NCBI RefSeq assembly: GCF_003386165.1
Contig: NZ_QRDV01000001.1
Location: forward strand, 310,001 to 374,000
From: Winogradskyella eximia
Lineage (GTDB): Bacteria; Bacteroidota; Bacteroidia; Flavobacteriales; Flavobacteriaceae
DNA length: 64,000 bases
Reading direction: 5' to 3'
Position numbers and translations under genes: made by a program. Shown one piece after another: positions 52,370 to 61,200 of this stretch; positions within the stretch are counted from its first letter, which is position 1, and each line of letters begins with the position of its first letter. The notes under the pieces were generated by a model, which was not told the DNA's origin, ran no database searches, and saw only the letters and a program-made list of their open reading frames with translations.

Positions 52370-54739
52370 ATGCGCAACACGGTTTTAAAAATTTTTATTC
52401 TACTATTTGGGCTTACAACTTCTGGATATAGTCAAGATTTCTCTGCACTTTGGCAAGCTCATTATTCATATAATAATATTGTAGATGTTGTAAGTGGTGG
52501 AGATAAGATTTATGCAGCGGCACAAAATGCCGTGTTTGAATATGATATATTAACAGGTCAACTAAAAACTATTACAACTGTAGAGGGTTTATCTGGAGAA
52601 CAGATTACTACGATTTATTATAGTGAGATATACCAATATTTATTGATTGGCTACGAAACAGGATTAATTGAGGTGTTTTCAGAAACTGACGATGAAGTTT
52701 TAACTGTAGTTGATATTTTAGATAAACAAAATATTACTCCGGTTAATAAACGGATCAATCATTTTTTTGAACATGAAGGGCTTGTTTATATATCTACAGA
52801 TTATGGTGTTTCTGTTTATGATCTAGAACGCTTAGAGTTTGGTGATACTTACTTTTTAGGTGATGGTGGTGCTCAAATAACAGTAAAGCAGGTGTCCATT
52901 TTAAATAACGAAATTTATGTGGCTTGTTTAAATAGCAATGGTGTAAAAAAGGCAGATTTAAATAATCCTAATCTTATTGACTTTCAGCAATGGGAAACAG
53001 TTATTCTTGGAGATTATTATACTATCAATGCCATTAATAATAAATTATATACAGTACGAAGTAATAAGGTTCTTTATGAAATAAATGGAGCATCTATAAA
53101 TACATTGTTTACATTGCCATTATTACCTTTAGATGCAGATACTTCTAGTTCTAACCTTGTTTATTCAACTTCAAACACTATTTATGTTTATAATGAAAAC
53201 TTAAATCTTGTGAGTAGTTTTCAACCTACAACAGATTTTTCTACCGTATTTACATCAGCAATTACATTAGACGATACAATATATATTGGTACAGAGACCT
53301 TAGGTGTGCTAAGTCATTCTATTTCTAACAGTAGTGGTTATTCTGAAATTCTACCAGAGGGACCTTTGTTTAATGAAACATTTAGACTTAATGCCGAAAC
53401 TGACATTGTATGGACAAGCTTTGGTGACTATACAGAGTCGTTAAATCCTTCTCCAGCGCGTCAAAGGGGATTGAGTTATTATAGAAATGAGACTTGGCAA
53501 AGTATCCCGTATGAGAATTTGTTAAATGCAAAAAATCTTAATAGTATTTCCGTAAACCCATTTAACCTCAGGCAAATTTTTGTGAGCTCATTTCAAGATG
53601 GACTTCTAGAAATTAATAATCGGGAACCTATTATATTGTTTAATGAAAACAATAGTGGTCTAGAATCTATTATAGGTAGCACAAGTCTAAGAGTATCAGC
53701 TTCTACTTTTGATAGAAATGGCCTTTTATGGTCTTTAACTGCACGAGCTCCCAATCCTTTAAAATCTTATGATCCAAATACTGGAAATTGGCAAGGTTAT
53801 GATTTTTCAGACATTATACAAGATATAACAAATGGCGAATTTGGTTTTTTTGACATTGCAATCGATGATAATGAAACCAAATGGATTGGGTCATATAAAA
53901 ATGGATTAATGGCTTTTAATGAAAATATAAGTAACAATCCATTAAGGAATATAATTTCAGAAGAACAGAATTTACCATTTCCTAGAGTAACTTCTTTAGC
54001 TGTTGATAATAGAAACCAACTTTGGGTAGGTACATTTTCTGGATTAAGAGTGCTTTATAATACTTCTGGTTTTTACGAAGATAATAACCCTACGTTGAGT
54101 TCAATTATAATTTTAGAAGATGGTATTGCTAAAGAATTATTAGAAAGCCAGACCATTACAGATATAGAAGTAGATGGTTCTAATAATAAATGGATTGGTA
54201 CTGTAGATTCTGGAGTGTTTTATTTTTCGCCAGATGGGCAAACAACGATATATCATTTTACTAGTGATAATTCACCTTTACCTTCAAATAGAATTAACGA
54301 TATTTCAATTGATTCTGAAAATGGATTGGTATACATAGCTACAATTAAAGGGTTATTATCTTTTAAAGCTGGTGGTTCTAAACCCGGAGAAACTTTGGAA
54401 GATGCTTTTGCGTACCCTAATCCAGTAAGACCAGAGTACAATATTCTTGGTTCTAATGATCTTAATGACATTAATAAAGGAGTAAAAGTAAGTGGGCTTA
54501 CCGAGCGTGTTAATATTAAAATCACAGATATAGAAGGGAATTTGGTAGCAGAAGCACAGTCTAATGTGAATTTAAGATCTTCAAATACTAATTATAATTT
54601 TGCTATAGATGGTGGTACAGCCATTTGGAATGGTAAAAACTTTTCTAATTCTATAGTGAGATCTGGTGTGTATTTAATTATGATTTCAGATTTAGATTCT
54701 TTTGAAACTAAAGTGCTAAAAGTTCTTATAATAAGATAA
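52370..54739 (+). CDS. porZ: Type IX secretion system component PorZ
   Basis: The start at 52370 (MRNTVLKIFILLFGLTTSGYSQD) gives a signal peptide; an earlier ATG lies over the promoter. The 789-residue protein has two beta-propeller domains with repeated phrases (YISTDYGVSVYDLE, IWVGTFSGLRVLY, NNKWIGTVDSGVFYF). A C-terminal sorting-like domain starts at AYPNPVRPEYN and ends with a ..KVLIIR tail. This matches PorZ, the surface protein that carries anionic LPS to the T9SS sortase. It is followed by recO after two bases, the arrangement known in Flavobacteriia. Confidence 0.88.
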   Translation: MRNTVLKIFILLFGLTTSGYSQDFSALWQAHYSYNNIVDVVSGGDKIYAAAQNAVFEYDILTGQLKTITTVEGLSGEQITTIYYSEIYQYLLIGYETGLIEVFSETDDEVLTVVDILDKQNITPVNKRINHFFEHEGLVYISTDYGVSVYDLERLEFGDTYFLGDGGAQITVKQVSILNNEIYVACLNSNGVKKADLNNPNLIDFQQWETVILGDYYTINAINNKLYTVRSNKVLYEINGASINTLFTLPLLPLDADTSSSNLVYSTSNTIYVYNENLNLVSSFQPTTDFSTVFTSAITLDDTIYIGTETLGVLSHSISNSSGYSEILPEGPLFNETFRLNAETDIVWTSFGDYTESLNPSPARQRGLSYYRNETWQSIPYENLLNAKNLNSISVNPFNLRQIFVSSFQDGLLEINNREPIILFNENNSGLESIIGSTSLRVSASTFDRNGLLWSLTARAPNPLKSYDPNTGNWQGYDFSDIIQDITNGEFGFFDIAIDDNETKWIGSYKNGLMAFNENISNNPLRNIISEEQNLPFPRVTSLAVDNRNQLWVGTFSGLRVLYNTSGFYEDNNPTLSSIIILEDGIAKELLESQTITDIEVDGSNNKWIGTVDSGVFYFSPDGQTTIYHFTSDNSPLPSNRINDISIDSENGLVYIATIKGLLSFKAGGSKPGETLEDAFAYPNPVRPEYNILGSNDLNDINKGVKVSGLTERVNIKITDIEGNLVAEAQSNVNLRSSNTNYNFAIDGGTAIWNGKNFSNSIVRSGVYLIMISDLDSFETKVLKVLIIR

Positions 54740-54741
54740 AT

Positions 54742-55461
54742 ATGCGCGCTAAAAACAATAGCATTGTTCTTTCAAAATTAAAATATAGAGATTACGACCT
54801 AATTGTTAAGTGTTATACAGAAGAGCGAGGAATTGTTAGTTATATGCTAAGAGGTGTTTTAAAGTCTAAAAAAGGATTGTCTAAAACGGTGTATTACCAA
54901 GCTTTATCTCAGATTCAAATTGAAGAAAATTACAAACCCAATCAATCTCTACATTTTATAAGTGAAGTAAAATTTAACTACATCTATAAAAGTCTTCACA
55001 CTAATATTTATAAAAGTGCTATTGTACTGTTCTTGTCCGAAATTCTTTCAAATGTTTTAAAAGAGGAGGAAAAAAATAAAGATTTATTCCATTTTATAGA
55101 GGCAGCGCTTCAGTATTTAGATAATGAAGATCAATTTTCAAATTTTCATCTATTATTTTTATTGAAGTTAACTCGTTATCTAGGCTTTCAACCTGAAAAT
55201 TTAAATAACGACTATCCGTATTTTAATTTAGAATCTGGAGTCTTTGAATCTTTAAACTACGGAATATACTCTATTTCTGGCGAAAATTTAACGCTGTTAA
55301 AACGCTTGTTAGGCACAAATTTTGATGCTTTAAATACTATAAAAATTAATGCAAAACAAAGGCAAGAGTTTTTAAATATGTTGTTGTATTATTTTGAGTT
55401 ACATTTGGGAAGTTTTAAAAAACCTAAATCATTACAGGTGCTTAATGAGGTGTTTCATTAA
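54742..55461 (+). CDS. recO: DNA repair protein RecO
   Basis: The 239-residue protein has the RecO OB fold (KNNSIVLSKLKYRDYDLIVKCYTEERGIVSYMLRGVLKSKKG) and a helical C-terminal domain. The zinc-finger cysteines of many RecO proteins are absent, as is usual in Bacteroidota. It promotes RecA loading in the RecFOR pathway. It is coupled to porZ. Confidence 0.93.
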   Translation: MRAKNNSIVLSKLKYRDYDLIVKCYTEERGIVSYMLRGVLKSKKGLSKTVYYQALSQIQIEENYKPNQSLHFISEVKFNYIYKSLHTNIYKSAIVLFLSEILSNVLKEEEKNKDLFHFIEAALQYLDNEDQFSNFHLLFLLKLTRYLGFQPENLNNDYPYFNLESGVFESLNYGIYSISGENLTLLKRLLGTNFDALNTIKINAKQRQEFLNMLLYYFELHLGSFKKPKSLQVLNEVFH

Positions 55462-55490
55462 GCCATATTTACCAAAATATTTTATTGAAA

Positions 55491-57920
55491 ATGAGTTTGC
55501 AATTAAAGCGAAACATCGCATATAGTATTTTTTTAGTTCTTTTTTTACAATCGGTTTTTGGGCAGACTGTTACTGTTTTAGAAGAAGGAAGTCTTACACC
55601 AATTCCTGGAGTTGCACTCTATAACTTTAAGAAAAACAAAACGCAAGTAACTGATTTAAATGGTAAAGCGGCTTTGGGGATTTTCGACTTAAATGAAATC
55701 ATCTTTTTTCAAAATTTTTTATACGAAAAACAAAAACTCACAAAAGCTGAAATTGCTAAAAATAACAATATCATTTATCTCGTTCCAAAGGTCGAAGGTT
55801 TAAAACAAATTGTCATTTCGGCTTCCAAATTTGAGCAGAATAAACGCGATATACCACAAACCATTGTAAGCATAGATGCCAAAGATATTGCATTGGTAAA
55901 TCCTCAAACCAGCGCAGATTTATTAGAAAATACGGGTAATATTTATATTCAGAAAAGTCAATTGGGAGGAGGAAGTCCAATGATAAGAGGGTTTTCTACC
56001 AATAGACTTTTAATTACAGTAGATGGCGTACGCATGAATAATGCTATTTTTAGAGGTGGCAATCTTCAAAATGTCATCTCTATAGATCCTTTTGCAATTA
56101 AAAATACCGAAGTCACCTTAGGAGCAGGTTCTGTGGTATATGGCAGTGATGCTATTGGTGGAGTGATGAGTTTTTACACCAAAAAACCACAATTATCTTA
56201 TAAAGACGATTTGTATTTAAGTGCAAATGCCTTGGTAAGGTATGCTAGCGCTAGCGAAGAAAAAACAGGTCATTTTGATGTGAACTTAGGTTATAAAAAA
56301 TGGGCATTTTTAACCAGTGCTAGTTATACTAATTTCGATGATCTTAGAATGGGAAGTCATGGACCAAGCGATTACCTGAGATCAGAATATGTGGTGAGAG
56401 AAAACGGAGAAGATGTGATGGTTTCTAATTCTAATCCTTTAGTACAAACACCTACAGGCTACGACCAAATTAACTTAATGCAGAAAGTAAGGTATGAGCC
56501 ATCCGATAATCTTAATTTCGATTTTGGAGTGTATTATTCTACAACTTCAGATTATTCTCGGTATGATAGATTAATAAGATATAGAGGCGATAATTTACGG
56601 TCTGCGGAATGGAATTACGGACCACAACAGTGGTTTATGGGAAATTTTCAATTGACTAAATTGAGCAGTAATTCTAACTTGTATGATAAAATTCAGACCA
56701 CTTTAGCGTATCAAAACTTTAAAGAAAGTAGGGAAGATAGAGATTACCAGTCTGCCATACGTGAGGTAAGATCAGAATCTGTGGATGCTATCTCTTTTAA
56801 TTTAGATTTAGAAAAGGACTTAAATAAGAAAACAAGTGTTTTCTATGGTTTGGAGTATCTTCATAATACCGTGGGTTCTAAAGGGCATGAAGAAAATATT
56901 GAAACCAATGAAACGGCTCCTAATGTCTCTCGGTATCCTGATGGATCTACATGGCAATCCATCGCTGCTTATGCAAGTTTAAAGCATAAGCCTAATGCTA
57001 AATTTGTGTTTCAAACCGGACTTCGATTTAATCAAGTGATTGCTAAGGCAGATTTTACAGCCAATAATGAGTTTTTAAACTTGCCTTTTAATGATGTAGA
57101 AATAAATACAGGTGCATTAACTGGTACAGCTGGTATTACGTGGTCACCAAGCGATATGATTCAATGGAAATTGAATGCTTCAACAGCGTTTAGAGCTCCA
57201 AACATAGATGATATAGGAAAGGTATTTGATAGTGAGCCTGGTTCTGTTGTAGTGCCAAATAAAGATTTAAAAGCCGAGTATGCCTATAGTGGAGAGCTAG
57301 GATTAAAACTGAATTTTGACAACAAAGTGGTTTTAGATTTAGCTACCTATTATACCTTTTTAGATAACGCTCTAATTAGACGAAATTATGAGATAAATGG
57401 AGAAACCGAAATTATGTATGATGGTGAATTAAGTAATGTTCAGGCGATACAAAATGCATCTAAAGCTTGGATTTATGGTTTTGAAGTTGGTTTAGAAGTC
57501 AATTTTTCCAAACAATTAAAATTAAAATCTCAATATAATGTCATTGGAGGTACAGAAGATAATGATGGAGTAGAGGAGCCTGTAAGACACGTTGCACCAA
57601 ATTTTGGGCGTACACATGTCATCTGGAAAAAGAATAAACTTCAATTAGATGCCTTTGTTGTTTATAATAATGAACTTTCTAATAATCAATTGGCGGCTTC
57701 AGAGAGTTCTAAAGACTATATTTATGCTTTAGATGCTGATGGCAATCCATATGCTCCTGCATGGTATACATTAAATTTTAGAACACAATATCAGTACAAT
57801 GATAATTTAACTCTTACAGCGAGCTTAGAAAATATTACCGACCAACGTTACCGACCATATTCTTCAGGGATTTCTGCTGCTGGTAGAAATCTTATATTGG
57901 CTTTAAAATATACCCTATAA
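55491..57920 (+). CDS. TonB-dependent receptor, haem/haemoglobin type
   Basis: The start is ATG at 55491 (MSLQLKRNIAYSIF); a TTG two codons upstream is less likely. The 809-residue protein has a signal peptide ending VFGQT, a plug domain (about 115-225: RDIPQTIVSIDAKDI, GGGSPMIRGFSTNRLLITVDGVRMN, LGAGSVVYGSDAIGGVMSF), and a barrel ending LALKYTL. FRAPNIDDIGKVFDSEPG and QRYRPYSSGISAAGRN are similar to the FRAP/NPxL region of haem receptors, so haem or a haem protein is the probable ligand. It is close to recO, with no iron-regulatory box visible. Confidence 0.88.
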   Translation: MSLQLKRNIAYSIFLVLFLQSVFGQTVTVLEEGSLTPIPGVALYNFKKNKTQVTDLNGKAALGIFDLNEIIFFQNFLYEKQKLTKAEIAKNNNIIYLVPKVEGLKQIVISASKFEQNKRDIPQTIVSIDAKDIALVNPQTSADLLENTGNIYIQKSQLGGGSPMIRGFSTNRLLITVDGVRMNNAIFRGGNLQNVISIDPFAIKNTEVTLGAGSVVYGSDAIGGVMSFYTKKPQLSYKDDLYLSANALVRYASASEEKTGHFDVNLGYKKWAFLTSASYTNFDDLRMGSHGPSDYLRSEYVVRENGEDVMVSNSNPLVQTPTGYDQINLMQKVRYEPSDNLNFDFGVYYSTTSDYSRYDRLIRYRGDNLRSAEWNYGPQQWFMGNFQLTKLSSNSNLYDKIQTTLAYQNFKESREDRDYQSAIREVRSESVDAISFNLDLEKDLNKKTSVFYGLEYLHNTVGSKGHEENIETNETAPNVSRYPDGSTWQSIAAYASLKHKPNAKFVFQTGLRFNQVIAKADFTANNEFLNLPFNDVEINTGALTGTAGITWSPSDMIQWKLNASTAFRAPNIDDIGKVFDSEPGSVVVPNKDLKAEYAYSGELGLKLNFDNKVVLDLATYYTFLDNALIRRNYEINGETEIMYDGELSNVQAIQNASKAWIYGFEVGLEVNFSKQLKLKSQYNVIGGTEDNDGVEEPVRHVAPNFGRTHVIWKKNKLQLDAFVVYNNELSNNQLAASESSKDYIYALDADGNPYAPAWYTLNFRTQYQYNDNLTLTASLENITDQRYRPYSSGISAAGRNLILALKYTL

Positions 57921-58030
57921 TAAAATTGTGTTTAAAGCATAGACCGAACATGATTGAGGTTGTTCGTTTAAAACAATCCTATTTTATTAGCTATTAGCCT
58001 TCAGGTTTGCCTAAATTATATTTAGTGCTG

Positions 58031-58096
58031 ACCCGAGTATGACCCGAATGTAACCCGAGGTTACTCCGGGTTTAACCCGAACCAAACACGGGTGAA
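58031..58096. repeat. Degenerate 11-bp tandem repeat (ACCCGANNNNN) with alternating inverted copies
   Basis: ACCCGA occurs at 58031, 58042, 58053 and 58075, and its inverted form CGGGT at 58067 and 58089, each in register with an 11-base period. It is much more GC-rich than its surroundings. It lies in the gap between a TonB receptor and a T9SS protein. No gene overlaps. Confidence 0.6.
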
Positions 58097-58166
58097 CCCT
58101 TAGTTTAAGCCGTCTTAAAATAGCTTTAGAGTACTATATAGCCTTATGTAAAGTTTGCTTAAAATA

Positions 58167-58197
58167 AAAAAGCCTCATTTTACATGAGGCCTTTAAT
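58167..58197. terminator. Terminator between the receptor and the giant surface gene
   Basis: GCCTCAT (58172-58178) and ATGAGGC (58184-58190) form a stem with A/T-rich flanks on both sides. The T run on the minus strand is longer, so it mainly serves the large minus-strand gene. Confidence 0.8.
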
Positions 58198-58216
58198 TTT
58201 ATAGATGGTTATGATC

Positions 58217-61200
58217 TTACTGTTGTTTAATCGCTTTTTTGCTAATCACTTGTCCGTTAGATAATGTGATTTTTGCGATGTAAGCAGATTTACTGAGTTG
58301 AGACAAGTTGTAAACTTCGCTAGCACTGTTGCCTCTTAAGTTATAAACACGTCTTCCTAACATATCTATAATCTCAACATTAGTAATGGTGTTTTGATTA
58401 GAATTGAGCTTAAATTCTACATTACCATTTGTTAATTCAGTAATGGTAATACCGTTAGCATCGATTTGGTTGTCTTTTATAGAAAGTGTAGACGTTCTAA
58501 ATACTATTTCAAAACGGTCGCTAAATATTCCAGCTTCTGAAGTAAAAGTATAGTCTGAATCTTTAAGACTATGAAAGGTGTTTAATAGATTGTCTTTTAA
58601 ATAAATGTTATTGGCCGTGTAAAAATCACCTTCGAATTGCGCAATAGAAATTCTATATAAAGTTGGCACCGTTATAATGGTTTTAAATCCAACATGAATC
58701 ACTTCATATGCATCTAGGCTAGACATGTTTTTTCCTTGAATAACAAATTCGTCATCCTCACCATCTAAAATCCTAGAATATATTGTTGCTGCATTTCCTG
58801 AAGAAAGATTTTCTTTTACATCATAAAAAGAGCCGTCATAGCTATCTGTTGCTCCATCAAGGTGTGCTACGGCAATTTGTTTTGCCACTCCATTATCTGA
58901 GTTTAAATTAAGCCATAATACGTTTCTTGAGTTGCCTGTGTTTTCATTTCTAAAGAATTGATCATTATTACCTGTAACTCGCATAGAGTTGTTAAAAGTA
59001 ATATTCGTTCCAGATAAGGCTTCTATGAAAAATCCTTGTCCAGATGGTACAAAATCATTTGGTATCACACCATCTCCACCAGCTACATTTACACCACTTG
59101 CATTGATTATAGCGTAATCGGCTCCAGAAAAGTTTTGGCCTTCATTACCAGAAGCATTTGCATTTAATGGAGTGGCTTGGCTCCATAAATAGATATTGTC
59201 AGTAATACCAGTGTTAACCGTAAAAAACACATTGGCATCTATTGCACTTGGGTAAGGGTTACCAATAAAGTTCCAGTCGTTGTAGGTTCCAGCACTGTTA
59301 TTAACAATTGTTGGAGTAAAAACACCATTGTTAAAAGGACCTACAAAAGGAAACTGTTGAGCCACAGGGAATGCAGGACCAAGAAGGCTTGGTGTAGCTG
59401 CGTAACCAATACCTGGAAGCATGGTGCCAGAGGCTATTTGCCAATCATCTCCATTATCATCGATATCATCTTGTCCTGGTGTAAAAGTACCAGTGTTATT
59501 AATTTCATCTAACAAATCAATAAAATTGGCAGCGTTAAACGTAAAACGTCTGGTGGGCTGTACTGTAGAAAAAACATTTTCTATGGTTTCATTAGCTACA
59601 GGTGAGCTCCAATAGGTGTAATTATAAGCGTCAGTTAAAACGGTAGTAAATTTTTGAACTGTGATAACACCACTACCGGTTACAGTAGCTAAATCATCTA
59701 TTTGCACTACTGCACCATCGGTTTCAACTATAATATCACCATTAGCAACAATATCGTTTTCTATTTCGATAAACGTGTTATTTCTTATTTCTAAACTGAA
59801 TCCTGTATTTACGGTTAAGCTGCACGCTCTAAAGCTTATTTCATCTCCTCCAACTGAGGTATCATAATTTCCGTTAATTATAGCTACTCTATCTAAGGCT
59901 GGTAAGGCAGACCAATTTGTACCATCCCAAATGGATACGCGTACATCTAGTTTTACAGCATTAGAGGCTTCAAAACACGTTGCCGTATCTTCTCTTAATT
60001 GGCAGTAATATTGATAACCATCTAAACTAGCTGTGTCTATGATATTTAACGTTGCTGTTTGTTGGCCACTGTAATTAGTGTCAGCAGGTAAGATTTCTGC
60101 CCAAGTTGAAGTGCCAGGCACATTATAAAACCATTGGTATGCTAAGTCTTGCGTATCTGCAGGAGTTGGACCTGTATAACCTTCGGTACCAGAAATAGTT
60201 AAACTTGCAGAAAAAGCACAAGCAAAAGCAGGTGCTATTGGCTGTAATGTTACTGTTGGAGGTACTCCGGTTGAAAAATCGAAAAGTCCAATATCTGAAT
60301 AATCATTTCCGCTACAAGATGCAGCGCCTTCACCAACCCAATCAATAACTGTCCAATTACTAAGCTCTCCTAAGGTAAATGTTGGGTCAGGAAGTTGAGT
60401 AGCTGTATTTAAACGTCTAAAGTTAAAGCCTCTATCTCCAGTGATTATTGTAGAATCCATCCAATCATTATCTTGATAAACACCAAATTCATCAACTGTA
60501 GTGCCAGTGTTTACTAGTCTTATTACATCATGTTTATTTGTTTTTTTATTAATTCCACCACTAGAAAATTGAGCATTTGCACTAGACGCTAATTCACCAG
60601 AACCTCCTGTTACTCCTGTACATGCATTGGTTGAGGTTACAGGGCTTTGTCTACCTACAGCAATGACATAAGTAGTGCCATTTGGCATTATATAATTTTC
60701 TAAATCAAAAATATTGATTGCTGCTGCGGTTGCATCTCCATTCGCAATGACTTCAATAGAGTAGTTATCTATATTGATTGCAGTACCAGTACCATTGAAT
60801 ATTTCTACATAGCTAAGTCCACCATAGGTGGCATCGGTAATTTCACTAATAAATAAATCAGTTGGAACCACACCTGAATTTCCTTCACAACTCGTAATTT
60901 GTGAGTCTATAACAGTAAATGGTGTAGAAGCAGGGCAACCAAGACTGTCTGTAATTTCTAAACTACCACTTGTAGATCCTGCTGGTACCACAACTTCCAT
61001 TTCTGTTGCAGATATATTAGTCACTGTTGCAGCTAAACCATTAAAAGCCGCTGTTGCAGTGAGCAAATTAGTGCCAATTACTGTTACTACAGTGTCTACA
61101 GGTCCTGATTCAGGACTAATAGTTATACTGCCAGCTGCACATGTACCTGTTCCACTCACTCCAAACGTATATGGGTTTTCGTCGCTATCATCATTAACAA

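Noticed and set aside
58031..58096. CRISPR array
   Set aside because: Units are only 11 bases with no spacers of constant length, and no cas genes are present in the window.
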